Assembly (NCBI RefSeq): GCF_000327385.1
Contig: NW_008710049.1
Location: 2,483,079-2,547,078 of the forward strand
Length of the DNA: 64,000 nt
Origin: Lottia gigantea
Lineage: Eukaryota > Mollusca > Gastropoda > Lottiidae
Direction of reading: 5' to 3'
Shown: one piece after another, positions 12,161-24,900 of the stretch
Numbering within the stretch: the first letter of the stretch is position 1
How the letters are laid out: each line of letters opens with the position of its first letter
Program-made: the position numbers and the translations under genes
The notes under the pieces: generated by a model
Told to the model about the DNA's origin: nothing
The model's database searches: none
What the model saw: the letters and a program-made list of their open reading frames with translations, nothing else

Positions 12161-13599
12161 CAACGCAACGACTTCGGATTTTCGGAAAATGAAACCATGA
12201 CAATATGATTTAATTTTAAAAGAATCGGTTCATTGTATAATTTAAAAACCTTAATTTCAGTAATCCCTTTTCGTGCTATATTTCAACTCGGGCCGGTTTG
12301 CAGTTGTAGCGCCAGTCCCAACGAGACTTGGGGTACAAATAGGGAGCAGACTGACTTAATGTCAATATTGATATTTAATATGTGACAGCTCAGTAGAAGC
12401 ACCATAGGCGCAACACGTTTTTGAAAAATAGAATTGAATTGTGCCTTCTGACGAATATTTACGCATAATATTTTTCAATTGGTTAGAAATAATGTGGAGT
12501 GCATTTGGGTGTACCAAACATTTTTTAAAGGGTAGCCGACACTGTCGGTACAGATTTTATACCAACTCCACACATGCACTATTTTTAGTGATTATTTTCA
12601 TGAATGAGAGTATCTTAAGCTGAACCTATATTCAATTAAGGTGTTTGAAACTAAAAAGCTCCACTCATGGGAACATTTGTTTGTAGAGTATTCGATCACA
12701 GTGCTTATTTACCGTCAAAACTACCGCTATAAAATTTTATTCCAATTACTGCTATAATACTTCGTGACCACTGTGTCACTAGGTAACACTAGTATTGTGT
12801 ATATCAATACTGAATACATACTCTTTCATGTTTGCAATTGGTTTAAATCAAACGTCTCTATATCAAATTCTGCATATCACCTATAGCCTATCAATTTAAT
12901 TCCATTGGAACTGACAGGTAAAAAATATTATAGAAGAGATTTTAATGAGCAGATTTCGTTTTGCTATCAGTCGGTATTGAAGAGTTCTATAAAGGAGATC
13001 CATAAAATCTGGGACAATAAACATTGTCTTATTCTGTGAGCTAGTTTTTTCTGATTTAGTGTTTAATTGAAGTTTAATGATTATTTCTCTCTAATTGTTA
13101 TCTTCGTGAGGCTTTCAAGAAGTTGGGTGAGCTGATTCACGCAAATTGTCAATCAGAGTCAAATAACCTAGAGAAATAAATACACAGTGAATAATGGCTT
13201 GATTTTAATAGAACTCTTTGAATGATTTGTTTTCAGAGATATTCGCTACCGATATCTACATGTTGGGCGTAGGGTGCTCGTAAATCTATTACATAATTCG
13301 GTGTAATAAAAAAGGGGGTGGGTGTAATATGCTTAAAAAATGTTGACTGTAGGTAAATTTAAGAGAAATTTTTGCCAGTGATATGTATACAAGATTTACT
13401 ACTGCTCGAAATAGACCATATGATAATAATAAATACAGAAACGTGACAATAAGTCAATATATATGATTCACACAAATGACAAGATGTCGTCCATTTGTAA
13501 GTTGTATACTAGATGTACACGTATTCCTTGTCTCTGGGATACTTCCGGTATTTCCGGTAAAGACGAATCTTTTTACACTTGGCGTCATAAGCTCGTTAA

Positions 13600-13728
13600 A
13601 TACGAGCTCTTTACAGGGCTTGTGAAGAGGTTTTCTAGATTTTTTATGTGTTTTGGAGTCATTTATGGCTTTTATTGTGCATTAATTCAATTTTCCGTCA
13701 GATGTCTGTGGTTCCTGTTATTACAAAA
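13600..13728 (+). mobile_element. Family B TIR element, worn copy
   Basis: The block GATTTTTTATGTGTTTTGGA through TCAGATGTCTGTGGTTCCTG aligns with the family B copies at 26535 and 57518. Ends are not clear. It overlaps a 90-codon ORF at 13463-13735, which is therefore unlikely to be a gene. Confidence 0.5.
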
Positions 13729-13759
13729 TGCTTAGCAGTATACCAGGTCGCTATCGCAT

Positions 13760-13880
13760 CAGTGGCGTTTCTAGAAAACATCAGATGTGGGAGCCGAACA
13801 ACATTTTCCAGGGTATAAATTTAAGGGGGGGGGGGGGTATTCCTCCCATTCCCACCTCCTCCTCTGTAGAAACGCCACTG
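13760..13880 (+). mobile_element. hAT-type MITE, 121 bp, with target duplication
   Basis: The 14 bp terminal inverted repeats CAGTGGCGTTTCTA (13760-13773) and TAGAAACGCCACTG (13867-13880) are perfect. Flanking 8-mers TATCGCAT (13752-13759) and TATCTCAT (13881-13888) differ at one base, as expected for an 8 bp hAT target duplication. There is no coding capacity. The interior holds a run of 13 G (13825-13837). The perfect TIRs suggest a fairly young insertion. Confidence 0.85.
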
Positions 13881-13939
13881 TATCTCATAACCTGCTATCG
13901 TAATAATATCCTTTGATAGAGGAAGCTGCATAATCCGCT

Positions 13940-14015
13940 TTATTGAAATGGTAAGATCCACAACTGTTTCACTGAAATTTGGAATGGTGCAAATTGATGC
14001 TATCAATGTCCAGGT
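13940..14015 (-). mobile_element. Family B TIR element, inverted fragment
   Basis: On the minus strand GATAGCATCAATTTGCACCA, followed by TTCCAAATTTCAGTG and a TGTGGATC block, aligns with the middle of family B. Together with the copy at 13600-13728 it flanks the hAT MITE in inverted orientation. Confidence 0.5.
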
Positions 14016-17000
14016 AAACATTAATAGAAAACAACGAGCGTCAGCCGTAGTTCAATTTCTCCACCAAATGCCAGACCAATGTATGCGACATTGAAAGAAC
14101 TGTCCAGAAATTGCCTATAATAATTCAATTGTCGAATTGACATAAGCTAAAATATTCATCTAGATAAGATAATAAAAAGTTTTGTGGTTGAGTATAATGT
14201 TTGATGATACATCCACGTGGTATTTACGACAGAACATATCAATTTTATTGATTACATGTTTGTAATAAATTATATATTATGTAGTTTTTATGAATATATG
14301 GCTTCTCTGTAAAGGTATAAAAACTGAGATTAGAGTTGTCTTAGCTTTGTTTGACAACCTGTATCTAGACAAACACGTGGTAACCATACGTAAGTAACCT
14401 GATTGTTACCATCTGAGTTCCATACAATACCCTGGTATTCTATACCTAGTTGTTATTTGTTTTACCCTTACAATATCACTGTCAACACCGTCCTACTCTT
14501 CTCCCACAGGACAGTCTAGTTATAATCCGATACACTCCAACAGACCCAAATAACGTCCAAAAGAAAAATGTTGTCGTGCCGATTTGGTGAAAAAAATCAG
14601 ATATATGCATTGAACTAAAAGATTATCTTAGATCTGGTGTATTTTGATGGATTTTGAAACCATTACAATTGCATGACTGGCCACTATAGCTAAATTACAA
14701 CACACATAATCCTTAAATTGATTACAGAAATCATGCTACAACTGCTATTGTTAAAATAACTGAAATAGTGTTCTTCTTCAGACATTCTCATCTTTCAGAT
14801 TTTCCAAGAATATTGAATACGGAATGCAAAGCCAAGTCAATGGGATCTTTAAGTGCGTTCTAGAATTTCTATTAAGTAGTGATATTTCGAACTATCACTA
14901 ATGGTGTTTGTATGATAAACTAGTAATAATAATGGTAAAGTGACTATATAATGGATGTACAATAGACATCTGGTAAAAATTATATACAAATATTAGTATT
15001 GTTTTAACTCTTCTTAAGTCTTTTATTATACAGTTGAATCGGTTTACTCAGTTCTATATTCATGTATTCATATTAGTACGCTATCTATAAATGATGTGAA
15101 CCAATGACGTCCCAATACCACAGAATCCAACAATAATAATAGTATTGTTATTCTGTTAAATACACGGACTACAAATTTTCGTTGCAGCTGTTTCGACGGT
15201 CCTGAGATATTAATTGAGCAACGTATGATGCAATAGTTTGTTATCCAGTTGGAACACCTTGTACTTCCCCTTTCTATCTCTTTAACATTGCTGGGAGGGT
15301 CTGTATTTCTGATGAGATATCGAATTCCGTTGGATATCAATTGAGAGACATTGCAGCTCTTATACATTAATGGAGGCCACCTCCAATGGTTATCTAAACG
15401 TACCAGACATCATTAGCAAAAGTTTGTAGTAGAACAGAGTAGTTGTGCTTACTTTATTTGGATACTATAATATCCATATAAAAGTTAGTGTGTCCATGTA
15501 TATTAAGCATCGACGAAGTTCACAGTAATAAACTGACCTATTTTGACCATGTTAATTTATTAATGTTAGTGATATTGATAACTTGTGTTAAGATAAAGGC
15601 TAGAAATCGTTAATCCTGCGTTCTACAGTATCTCATTCGATTTATTAAATTGTGTATAGATGAGCCGCCTAAAACAATCCGAGCACGTTATACCGTCAGC
15701 TGGTCAACTTGCCAATTCACATAGTCACATTATTTTATCACGAGAACGTTCACTAGAAGCGTCTTCACCTTGTGTGATTATTCCCTTGAGAAACGCCAGC
15801 CAAACTCAAACTTCCCAGGATGCCATTATTGTCCAATTTAAGGCAATATACATTGTAGAATATTGTAAAAGATATGCCTGAAATGAAAAAAGGGTCATGT
15901 TCGCTATCGCAGCAAAGGGCCATCTTTTTTTTAAATCAAAGCAGGGCGGCCAATTCCGTGTGATATATTCATACAAATTAGAACAAACGCAATATGCATT
16001 AATTTATTAATGCCTATCTAGATTCCTCGAATTCAGTAGAACACATCCCATGCTAGCAACACGTGTTTCTGATAAATATTCCTCGTCGGGACAAGTTTAT
16101 TGGAAACAGTGGTTAACTTTTCAAAATTTGATTTCATGCGAGCAAAGTAAGAAAATTGCTGAGATCTGCAGATATAAATCTGATCAAATCATCAAATATG
16201 TTATCGAACATGTACGACATTCTCATAAATACAATAAATCAACCACGACTCATTTTTACGATTCCCATAATAATATCAGTCATAAAACTCTAAGTCATTT
16301 CCGTAGAAATAAATAAACTATATAATAACCCATGTTTTATTGTAGAAACTTAATACTAGATATGGGTATGTTCATAAATAATATAGAGCATTGTGCGGTA
16401 TTAATATGTAGAGTGCACAGATCCGATATTCACACTTCTGATACGGAAAACAGCTTAGGAAGAAATTTATTGACATATTTAACATTCCATAGAGAGATAT
16501 AACTGAAGGAAATCCTATTCCGCATCATTGCCTGATACATTCATATTGCATATTATATAACCACTGAATGTTAAACCAGTATTGAGTAAAATTCGGTTCT
16601 GAACATTGTCGTTGTCCTGTGACATTTTCATCAACTGAGAAACAGAGTGAGCTCATGAAAGATACATACACAGAATAAAATAGTAGTTGACTACACAATG
16701 CTAACAGCTTTGTGGTTCCATAGCTAAATAGTCAAGGACCCTATTCACAAATACTACAAAAAGTAAATAAATGTGACATTTTCTTCAGCTGATTTGTTAA
16801 CCAATTCAATGAGTTTGAATTACAATCCGATCACAGGATTGCCAAAAATTCCAGTTTTTGAGAAAAAAGGTCCCCAAACCAGCCGTTGAATATTTTTATT
16901 TTCGAGGAAGCGGGAGTTTAAAAAAAAGACTAGACCATGGATAAGGATGATTGTATTTATTAAAAGGTTAATTTATTGAGTACTACCAATAATGGATGTA

Positions 17001-18559
17001 CAGTCAACATAAATAACAATTACAGTGTAAATAGATTATACTCTTCTTTCTTCTATTATCATTTATTATCTGTCTAAAAGCTTCTAATTGACAGGCCGGG
17101 CATTTCATTCTATCATTTATTGATTTCTACTCCGGCTCTTTTTAGGGACTAAGATAAATACTTCAATCTTTTCATTGATACTACTTCAGTGAACCATAGG
17201 CGTTTAAGATGTTCAGATAAATAATTCTGATAACTAATTATATTATTAAAAACACCTAATGTTATGGGTACTAAAGGCAGTTTCTAAGAAAACAATACTA
17301 CAATGTTTCAATTGACCATGTACTATTGAAGCTGAAATAAATAATCACATTCTACTTAAGTAACTTGCTTCAATAAAATGATAAGTTTTGCTACAATCAA
17401 CAATTTATTAACAATTGGGGCTTGTGGTCAATAGATATGGTTATCAAAAGCGGTCGAATGCAATCAGAGACTCTACACTTGTAGATCTGATGATACAAAT
17501 CCATACTGCGTATGTTGTTTTCGTTTTTGTACCTTTGTTTTAGTGAAGGCAAAAGCAAGACTGTTAGGAAAATCAGATTATCATGGTCCTAAAAATGACA
17601 CAGAATGTATGTAATATGATCGAGCAGATTTCGTTATATTGTTCAGCTTTGTGGTTTAAAATTGCATGCCATCATGTACGGGAATGCTTAAAGGACTCGA
17701 GACCATTACGACAGATCGTTCTTAATATATACAAACTTTCATTTGCTGCAAAACGAATCAATCGTATTGCTTTGTTAGTATCTTATTATCATTTTTTATA
17801 TACAGAATAAATATGTTCTATAGGCTATGTTTTCTACTATACTATTACTGTAGTTGGGAGAGATAGTTATGCACTTTTCTTGAATAGGCGTGCAATGGAC
17901 ACAACGTAGGCTATGCCTTTTTTCATTCAGATTTTAATTGGACTTAGGGTAGTAAATAGAGGGCGATGAAAGCAGTAGCGAATGCAGTGCAGATTACGAT
18001 CACACACTCTAAAACAAGATCTTCAATATTTTAATCAGCAAAGTTGCATCAGCCACAGAACCAGATTCAAAATGTTGTATATTTGACTTAGTTTCCGAAC
18101 CGACTTTCCTGGTGGTGAAATTTGTATCCGATATATATAATTCTACCATCAAACAATCTACAGTGGTTAACAGTTCGACTATCTGTATCTATATCATTGC
18201 ATAGTGTCTATGTTAAACTAATTCAAAACTAAGATACAAGGATAAAATACAGAGGACGGAAAATATTCCTAAACTGAACATCTACTTTATATGGTAGCTC
18301 GATTCACAAAAAATTAACTCAAAAATGTCTCTTCCAGTTTCATTTACAAAAACATGAGCCTCGCTGCAATGTTACTTCTCACGTTTGTTGCTTGGACAGT
18401 TGCAAAAGACAAATTTAACTACAAACTTTGTTTATGTCGTGTCTATAATATTCACATTAATTTCGCTCATATTTAAATTTGATTGAAAAGAGCTACCACA
18501 CCATATAAATAAAAATAAAGAACTATAATACTGTATAAAGAGTGAAGGTTTATATTACA
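14016..18559. other. Intergenic DNA downstream of the SAMD11-like gene
   Basis: It is AT-rich throughout. ORFs at 15068-15367, 15660-15881, 16050-16316 and 17583-17810 have no recognisable domain and no paired splice sites. Nothing else is supported apart from the motif at 15181. Confidence 0.5.
15181..15206 (-). repeat. CTCAGGACCGTCGAAAC motif
   Basis: On the minus strand CTCAGGACCGTCGAAACAGC is followed by TGCAACG. It shares the TCAGGAC..GTCGAAAC..TTGC pattern seen near 1.02 kb but lacks the adjacent hairpin. It sits in a 99-codon minus-strand ORF (15068-15367) that I take to be repeat-derived or chance. Confidence 0.3.
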
Positions 18560-18804
18560 AACAGTTAATTAAATATTTAATTATCCATATTCGAGTTAAT
18601 TGGTCCACTAGATAGGTCGTCACAAAACTCGGAAACATCTGCACTTAATTTCAACACAATTCTAAATTTTTCTAGCGATTAAGATTGTCGTTTCCAATCA
18701 ATTTAAATACTTTATATAATACACATCTAATCCAAGGAATAATGTTTGGAAACACGTTAAGATTCGACGATGCTCTCTTAGAGAAGCCCTCTTCAACGTA
18801 GGAG
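18560..18804 (-). other. Probable 3' UTR
   Basis: The stop codon is followed on the minus strand by AT-rich sequence. I see no AATAAA on the minus strand between 18000 and 18805. The first variant signal is ATTAAA at 18581-18576, which would give a 3' UTR of about 250 nt. The end of the transcript is therefore only a guess. Confidence 0.3.
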
Positions 18805-18990
18805 TTATCCTCGTTGAATTTTCTTCCTACAATAAGAACATGGCACTATTTTACTGATTTCCCGGGCTTTTCTGGCTACAGCTCCTGTTAATACTAATGC
18901 TGGTCCTAGCTTCATTCCCAATGATTTAGTTAAACTATCAGTAGTTAACAATGGTAAGCTACTACCATCTACACCAGCTCTACGGAATGT
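18805..18990 (-). CDS. SAMD11: Exon 6: C-terminal two thirds of SAM domain and stop
   Basis: Codons 964-1024 plus TAA (18807-18805). The acceptor CATTTCAG is at 18998-18991. The reading TFRRAGVDGSSLPLLTTDSL, then KSLGMKLGPALVLTGAVARK, is the second half of a SAM domain, and GxKLGPAL is the family's end-helix signature. SAM domains of SAMD7/SAMD11 bind one another and the Polyhomeotic SAM, which is how these proteins join PRC1; this is known for vertebrates and inferred here. The tail after the SAM is only about 17 residues and contains CSYCRKK. It is much shorter than the Pro-rich tail of human SAMD11. Confidence 0.94.
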   Translation of the reverse strand, partial: TFRRAGVDGSSLPLLTTDSLTKSLGMKLGPALVLTGAVARKAREISKIVPCSYCRKKIQRG

Positions 18991-21900
18991 CTGAAATGAA
19001 AAAGAAAATAGTCATTTTAGTCAATCACTATTGCAGATTGATCTGAGAATCCTGAGATCTGTTGACAAATAATTTCGAAGACTCTCCTGACAACGTGTCC
19101 AAATAATGTGTCGGTCGTCACCAAACTTAACAAAAATGGGTGGTAAGATCAACATTTAGGTTTGTAGCCTTCAGGTGTTCTCCAGATTACAACACTATTA
19201 CTAATTGGATAATAATTTTCGTTCTGAGTTACTCTGCTACTCTAGCCAGAAGTTAATAGAAGAGCTAATGTCTGTTCACATTTGCTATAATGACAATGAC
19301 TACTTACATCAATATATGGTGAACAACCATCAAGTCTTTTCATAAATCTACACACGTCCTCAGTACTCCACGATCTGATATCGTCAATATTTTTATAATC
19401 ACATGTACACTCAGTAGACGTTTTACTACGTTCAGAGTCCGACCATGATCCATTTAACTTATGGCCTCGATAATTCACTTCATGGGCATCCTCGATAGAA
19501 TTGTCATTTTCATCAATTTTCATAGACCCTTGTCCAGTTAAACTCGAAACAGAAGAAAATACAGGTGAACCGTTTCTAGAGTTTAACTGGGGGCCATTGG
19601 ATAAAAAAGGCGACGATGAATTGCTTTCTGGGGATCTGGAACTATTATTGGGACTAGAGGCAAGGTGAGGAACACTGTTCATACGAGGCATTGTCTGTAA
19701 ACTGGTCACTAAAAGTTCACTTTTACTGTCCTGATAGGAGTCACTGTATGATAATCTCTGTTTCTTAGAACTCAAGTCCACAACGGATTCTTCCAATGAT
19801 CTCTTTAATGCAGCATTTCCCATAAATCCATTATTCAGGTTATGAAAGAATTGAGTAAACCGCGTTGTTTCTAGGCCTGGTGGAGGCATGGTAAAGGGGA
19901 AACAACTCTGCCACATCTGTAACGATGGTAGGGGAAATGGTAAATGTGGCATGCTTGCAATCATTTCTGGTGAGACTGGATAACCAAATGGTAAACCAGG
20001 GCTAGGTAACATGGGTGGTGTGTTACTGGATAATTTAGAATGTTGATGTGCTGGTGGTGGATTGGTTGTTAACCTGAAAAGAAAGAGATAGAGGTACATC
20101 AAAACCTGTGGTTATATTATCTCAAATGCGATTGAGCATTAAATCGAGCTTGATAAGACAAAGAGAAGGGTCCGACAGGTTGAGGCTGCTTCAATCATCA
20201 TCCTTGTTATTATTTTATCAAATTGCATATTATCTTGCAATGAGGAATCACAGACCTATTTTGTGTTAGTGGAATTTGATTTTTAATTGTCAAAGTAAAC
20301 CAACACAAGTACACAGATTTAATTCAATGAAAGAATTCGAAAGGTCAACGTCCACTGCGATTTAATTTTAAACGGCTGTCATTGTAGCTATCAAACCCAA
20401 GAAAAATAAATATACATTTAGCATAAGATGCAATAAATATTTGCGTGGGACTAATCCTTTACAAAGTATATGAGGATATCACAGTCTAGTCAGATCTATT
20501 TTGAGTCTTTTCTTTCAACCGGGATAAAGTTGTCTCCGTTTATAGCAGAATCTTCTCTCGCCGGATGTTCATTATTGATGTAAGAAGAGGTGGTATAATA
20601 GTTTCTATTAGTAGGTATGGAATCGGCATCCTGTTGTTTAATAGAGATACCATTCCACGTAATATGTAGTTCTTACAACATCGCAAGTCAACGAACTGTC
20701 TTTTGATATGTTTTTGTTAGTCTTTTAGAACGTCGGATTAGGTATCTCTGTACTTCCGATGAAGTACGATGACGCATATAATAATAATTTCTCTTTTTTA
20801 AAATGTCTGTCTGTCATATTCACAAGATGATCCAATATTAATATAACACATTAATTAAAGCTAAAGAGCGTCTTCCTGATAAGCTGTATTACTTACGGAT
20901 AGTTAGTATGCAGTATTAAATATCAATTAACATTCAATATAATATCTATTTTTTTTACCAAAGCCAAGATGCTGATTCGACAAACGCAATTACAGAGCGA
21001 TATCATGTTCCAAAAAACGTGAAAGAGCTTAAATACATTCATTCGTACATGTTTTTAACTATCTTGATAGCATAAGTATAATGATATAAGTAATGATTTC
21101 AACTTACTGTTTCTTATCACGTCTGATATCAGGGTCACCATATCTTTGTGGTTGTCTTTCCGGACTTCTGTCTCTATAATATTCCTTGTTAGATTTACCA
21201 GCTATCGGACTCACAAAATCACTCTTCTTCAATTTAGCCTGCAGTTTCTCAAATTGCTGCATTCTTTTCGCTCGTTTGATAACACTTTTTACAGTCTTAT
21301 CTATCACCTCAGGCGGTTTCTCACTAATCTTGGCTAGTTTCTCTGTTAATTTCGCCATTACTGCAGCTTTCTCGGCTGATAATGTAGGCGAGGATAACGA
21401 CTGGGCGGAACCTTTGGAACTTGTTGAGCCTACAGGGCTAGAAGTAAATCTAGGTTGCTGATTACTTGGTGACGTCGGTGATGTACTTTTCTGTTTGTCA
21501 TATTCCTCTTTTGTCATCGTAGCTGCCGGCGATTTCAGAGTTTGTTTACTTCGTGAATGTAAATCAGGATAGCTGGTATTCGGGGGTAGTGATACTCCAT
21601 TCATACCATATGAATTAGCCAGATTCTGGGCGAACAGATGTTGAAGACTTAATCCTAACATTGGATACTGGGGATCAAACGGAACTCCAAAATATGGTGG
21701 TGGAACTATAAAAATATGAAAAGATATAAATACGAGAATACAGAGAGATAAAAGGGGAAGAATTATAAAGTTTGTATGTGTAATCAATAGATTTATTTGC
21801 CAGTCAGGTGACAGGTGCGAGTCTAATATTTAAAGACGGTATATTGTATCATATAGAATCGATATCTCTTCTTAACACCTCTTATTACAATCTGAATAGA

Positions 21901-24900
21901 AACGCCACGCGAATCAACCTATTCAATACCAAGCAGAAGATAGAAATTCGAAAAAGGTTAGTGAGGATGGCAAGGTTAGGGATACGACACCTGAACGTTA
22001 ATAAAAGACAGGACCATCACCTTTTTATAGCAATCAATCATTGATATAATAGACACGCGCTGTCGATACAAACACTCACAAAGCTGTAAGAAGACATTAA
22101 ACTCACCTATTGGCTGAGGTACAGTCGATGGCGTCATTGGAACCGAATCAATACCAGTCCCAGAAGTAGAATTCCGCCTGATTTCACCCATTTCTAAATC
22201 TTTAGCAGTTAGAGCTTCGTCTTTTGTTTCATCTGGTGAATTTCTATCTGTATTTAATGTCGGTGTAGTTGTTAGAAGCTGTGTAGTAGGAAAAACAGTG
22301 TCGTTCATTGTCCTCTGCTGACTGGTAACTGGTGCTGATTTTTCTTTCGAGCTTCTTAAATTATTAATAATGTTACTCAACCGGGCTTCGCGGTGTTGTC
22401 TGAAAGAATACAACCACCAGATTCACGCTTACAATAACAAGAGATATAATATAAATATCATTCACATAAACTAATGTTATAGAAGAAAAATTGATGGCCC
22501 ACCTGTGCACGGTGACACACTCATATAACATCAATATCATGACTTTATTTGTTCTTTTATCAATCGAATGATGGCAAAAATGACTTATGACAAATCTCCG
22601 TATTAAGTGGGCTGTCCATGTTATATTGGAGTCCTATTAGATGTATATTATAAACATTTTATCTTTTTCGGTGCAATTTATGAGCTAGTTAGTTTGTGAT
22701 GTATATTTTTCAAGTTATCATGTTTGAGCTATGAATTCTAGTTTAAAGTCAACATAGTAAAGAATCTATACTTAAAGGTGACCATGTTATTACCAATGTA
22801 TTAAAAAAGGATTGCACTTTGCCACTTTTGGACCATCCCAATCTTGGTCAGATGCGGTACTGCAATTTCCTTTATTCCTTGAACATCCCCAATTGTATTT
22901 ATTTGATAAATCTGATTTTCATATTCTTTGTTTCCAACGGAAGTGTCTGAGAACGGACAAACCAGACAATGGAGAAAGACAGATAGAATCTAAAAATATG
23001 TCAATTTGTATAGACAAGTCTTGTCAATGTCATATGACTGCTTATTATCAATGTCAACAAGTCGTATATAGAGAAAGCCATGATCTGGTGTAGATTGAAT
23101 ATTGAATAAATAGAAGCATATGGACTGAAGACAGTAGTTATACATGTCTGTATCATACTGTCTCCGGGAATCAACCATAAATTTCCTTTTGTATTCACTA
23201 ATTAATTTGCTTTGTTATTTTATGTTATAAGGGAATACCAATACTTAGCTGCTCCCTTTTTCGGTTTAAAGGTCACAAGAAAGAATTTTTCTTGATTTCT
23301 TTGCCATAGAATTATTAGTAATTTAAAATTTTCATATTTGTATTTATTGATATAACGATTAGGCGACCCGATGAAGACTCCTTTGTAGCACAGGATTTCT
23401 TACAAGCAATATCGGAATTGGCGAGTCAAATATCTACAATGGTTTATGATGCCATAAAAAATTATATCAGACTTGAAATTTCCTTTAAGACGATATTGGT
23501 GGTTGTTTATTTTTGTTATATCATCTAAGATGTTAATGGTCCCTGAATGATCAATTCACTATAGACATTGATAATATTAATTTATATACCCAATTTTATA
23601 ACGCTCGTAAAATTCTTATATAATATTACTAAATGGGTTATTAATTGTCTCCAAAAATCAATCGTCAGAACACGAAGCTTTTATCATTTGATTCAAATTT
23701 CACGATCTTCCATTTGTGCTCTGACACCTTGACTACTAAATTGCAAGGCATTGAAATAATATGCTCTGGAGGAGGACATTACAACTCATTTAAAATTTTC
23801 AACAGCTAACCAAGTCATGACTTAAATATAGTAGGTAAGGGTCACATCCAAGATGCTGCTCTTCCAGCTATGCATAATACATTAGGTTCCGCCTACATTG
23901 TAACCTATTAATATTTACACCATCCTTTAAATAATAAATAGGACTAATTGGCTTTGAAAAAAAAAGATTTAGTGATATAATATAATACACATACCCGTGT
24001 GGCTTTTCTGGAGAACGTAGAATAACCTTCTCTTTGAAATCTACTGGTAGTTGTTCAGATCTTGAATCAATGGGCTCTTTCTTTTCATCCTTTACAGTAA
24101 TACCTTGTACAGTTTGTTGTGGAGATTCATCACGTGATTTATCCTCCTCCTGTTTTAAAGATGTTTTCAGCAGTGATAACGGTGTATCGTCTGTTGTATC
24201 CGATGACTGGTCGTCTGCAACGTCATCTACGTCATCATTAGAATCATCTTCGGCGTCACTGTTTTCACAAACAGGTGCTTCACGTTCAACGTCAGAGTTA
24301 CTAACTTTAGTACTAAAGTCTGTATCTAAATCAAGTGATCCCTGTTTAGTCTCCGGTTCGTCCACAATTTGTAAAGGTTGGTCACAATCTGAATCGGAAT
24401 CGTGATCTTCAGTCGGCTCACTTTTTGCCGTTTGCGTTTCTTCTATATGATCATTTAAAGATGTGGCTTTAGGAGCTAGTGTTGATAAAAGTTCCTCACT
24501 CACAGAACTACCAGGGGAATGCGGCTCACTGGAATCCGAGTCAACCTTAGATCCATCTGATTCAAAATCAAACGGCGTTTTAGAAGCACTTTTTATTTCA
24601 GAATCGTTTTTATTTTTTGTCAAACTCTCGTCACTCTCATCAGCTGTTTTCAATTTTCTTTGTTTCTTTAATTCTGCTGCCGAACTTTGGTCAATCTTTC
24701 TGGGAGGTTCACAGGCGTTCTGTAAAGATAAAGCAATCAAATTAAGCATTTACTAAATACATATATCGAAACCTATCATTCGCAAAATTAGGCAACATAT
24801 TATGCCATCACAAACAATATCTCATCTATCTATTTCTAAAAAACCAAATTCGCCAAAGAACACCGCATTGTTTAAAAACTTATGCATATCAGCATTCAAA

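Larger units (their letters stand above)
8411..13599. other. Intergenic DNA with minor repeats
   Basis: There is a short diverged direct repeat at 9050-9107 and 9130-9180 (shared CCACCTAAA..AATGTATCTTCC). It also holds the hAT end at 10537 and the GATAA-bordered repeat at 12077. Overlapping ORFs on both strands at 10741-11350 have no family resemblance. I see no gene. Confidence 0.5.

Noticed and set aside
12441-12623. Possible TATA/GATA regulatory cluster near the GATAA repeats
   Set aside because: The GATAA units at 12077 are a simple tandem repeat at the edge of a probable element and lie 6 kb beyond the 3' end of the gene.
15068-15367. 99-codon minus-strand ORF, the longest outside the gene and its shadows after the 123-codon one at 34046
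   Set aside because: No domain, a Leu/Ile/Arg run of AT-driven codons, and overlap with a repeat-type motif; chance or repeat-derived.
21146-21461. Overlapping plus-strand ORFs of 63 and 91 codons
   Set aside because: They are antisense to exon 4, have hydrophobic composition from reading Lys/Glu codons in reverse, and show no domain.
24034-24756. Two plus-strand ORFs of 123 and 97 codons
   Set aside because: They lie exactly antisense to exon 2, and their Ser-rich content mirrors the Asp/Glu/Ser codons of the true strand.
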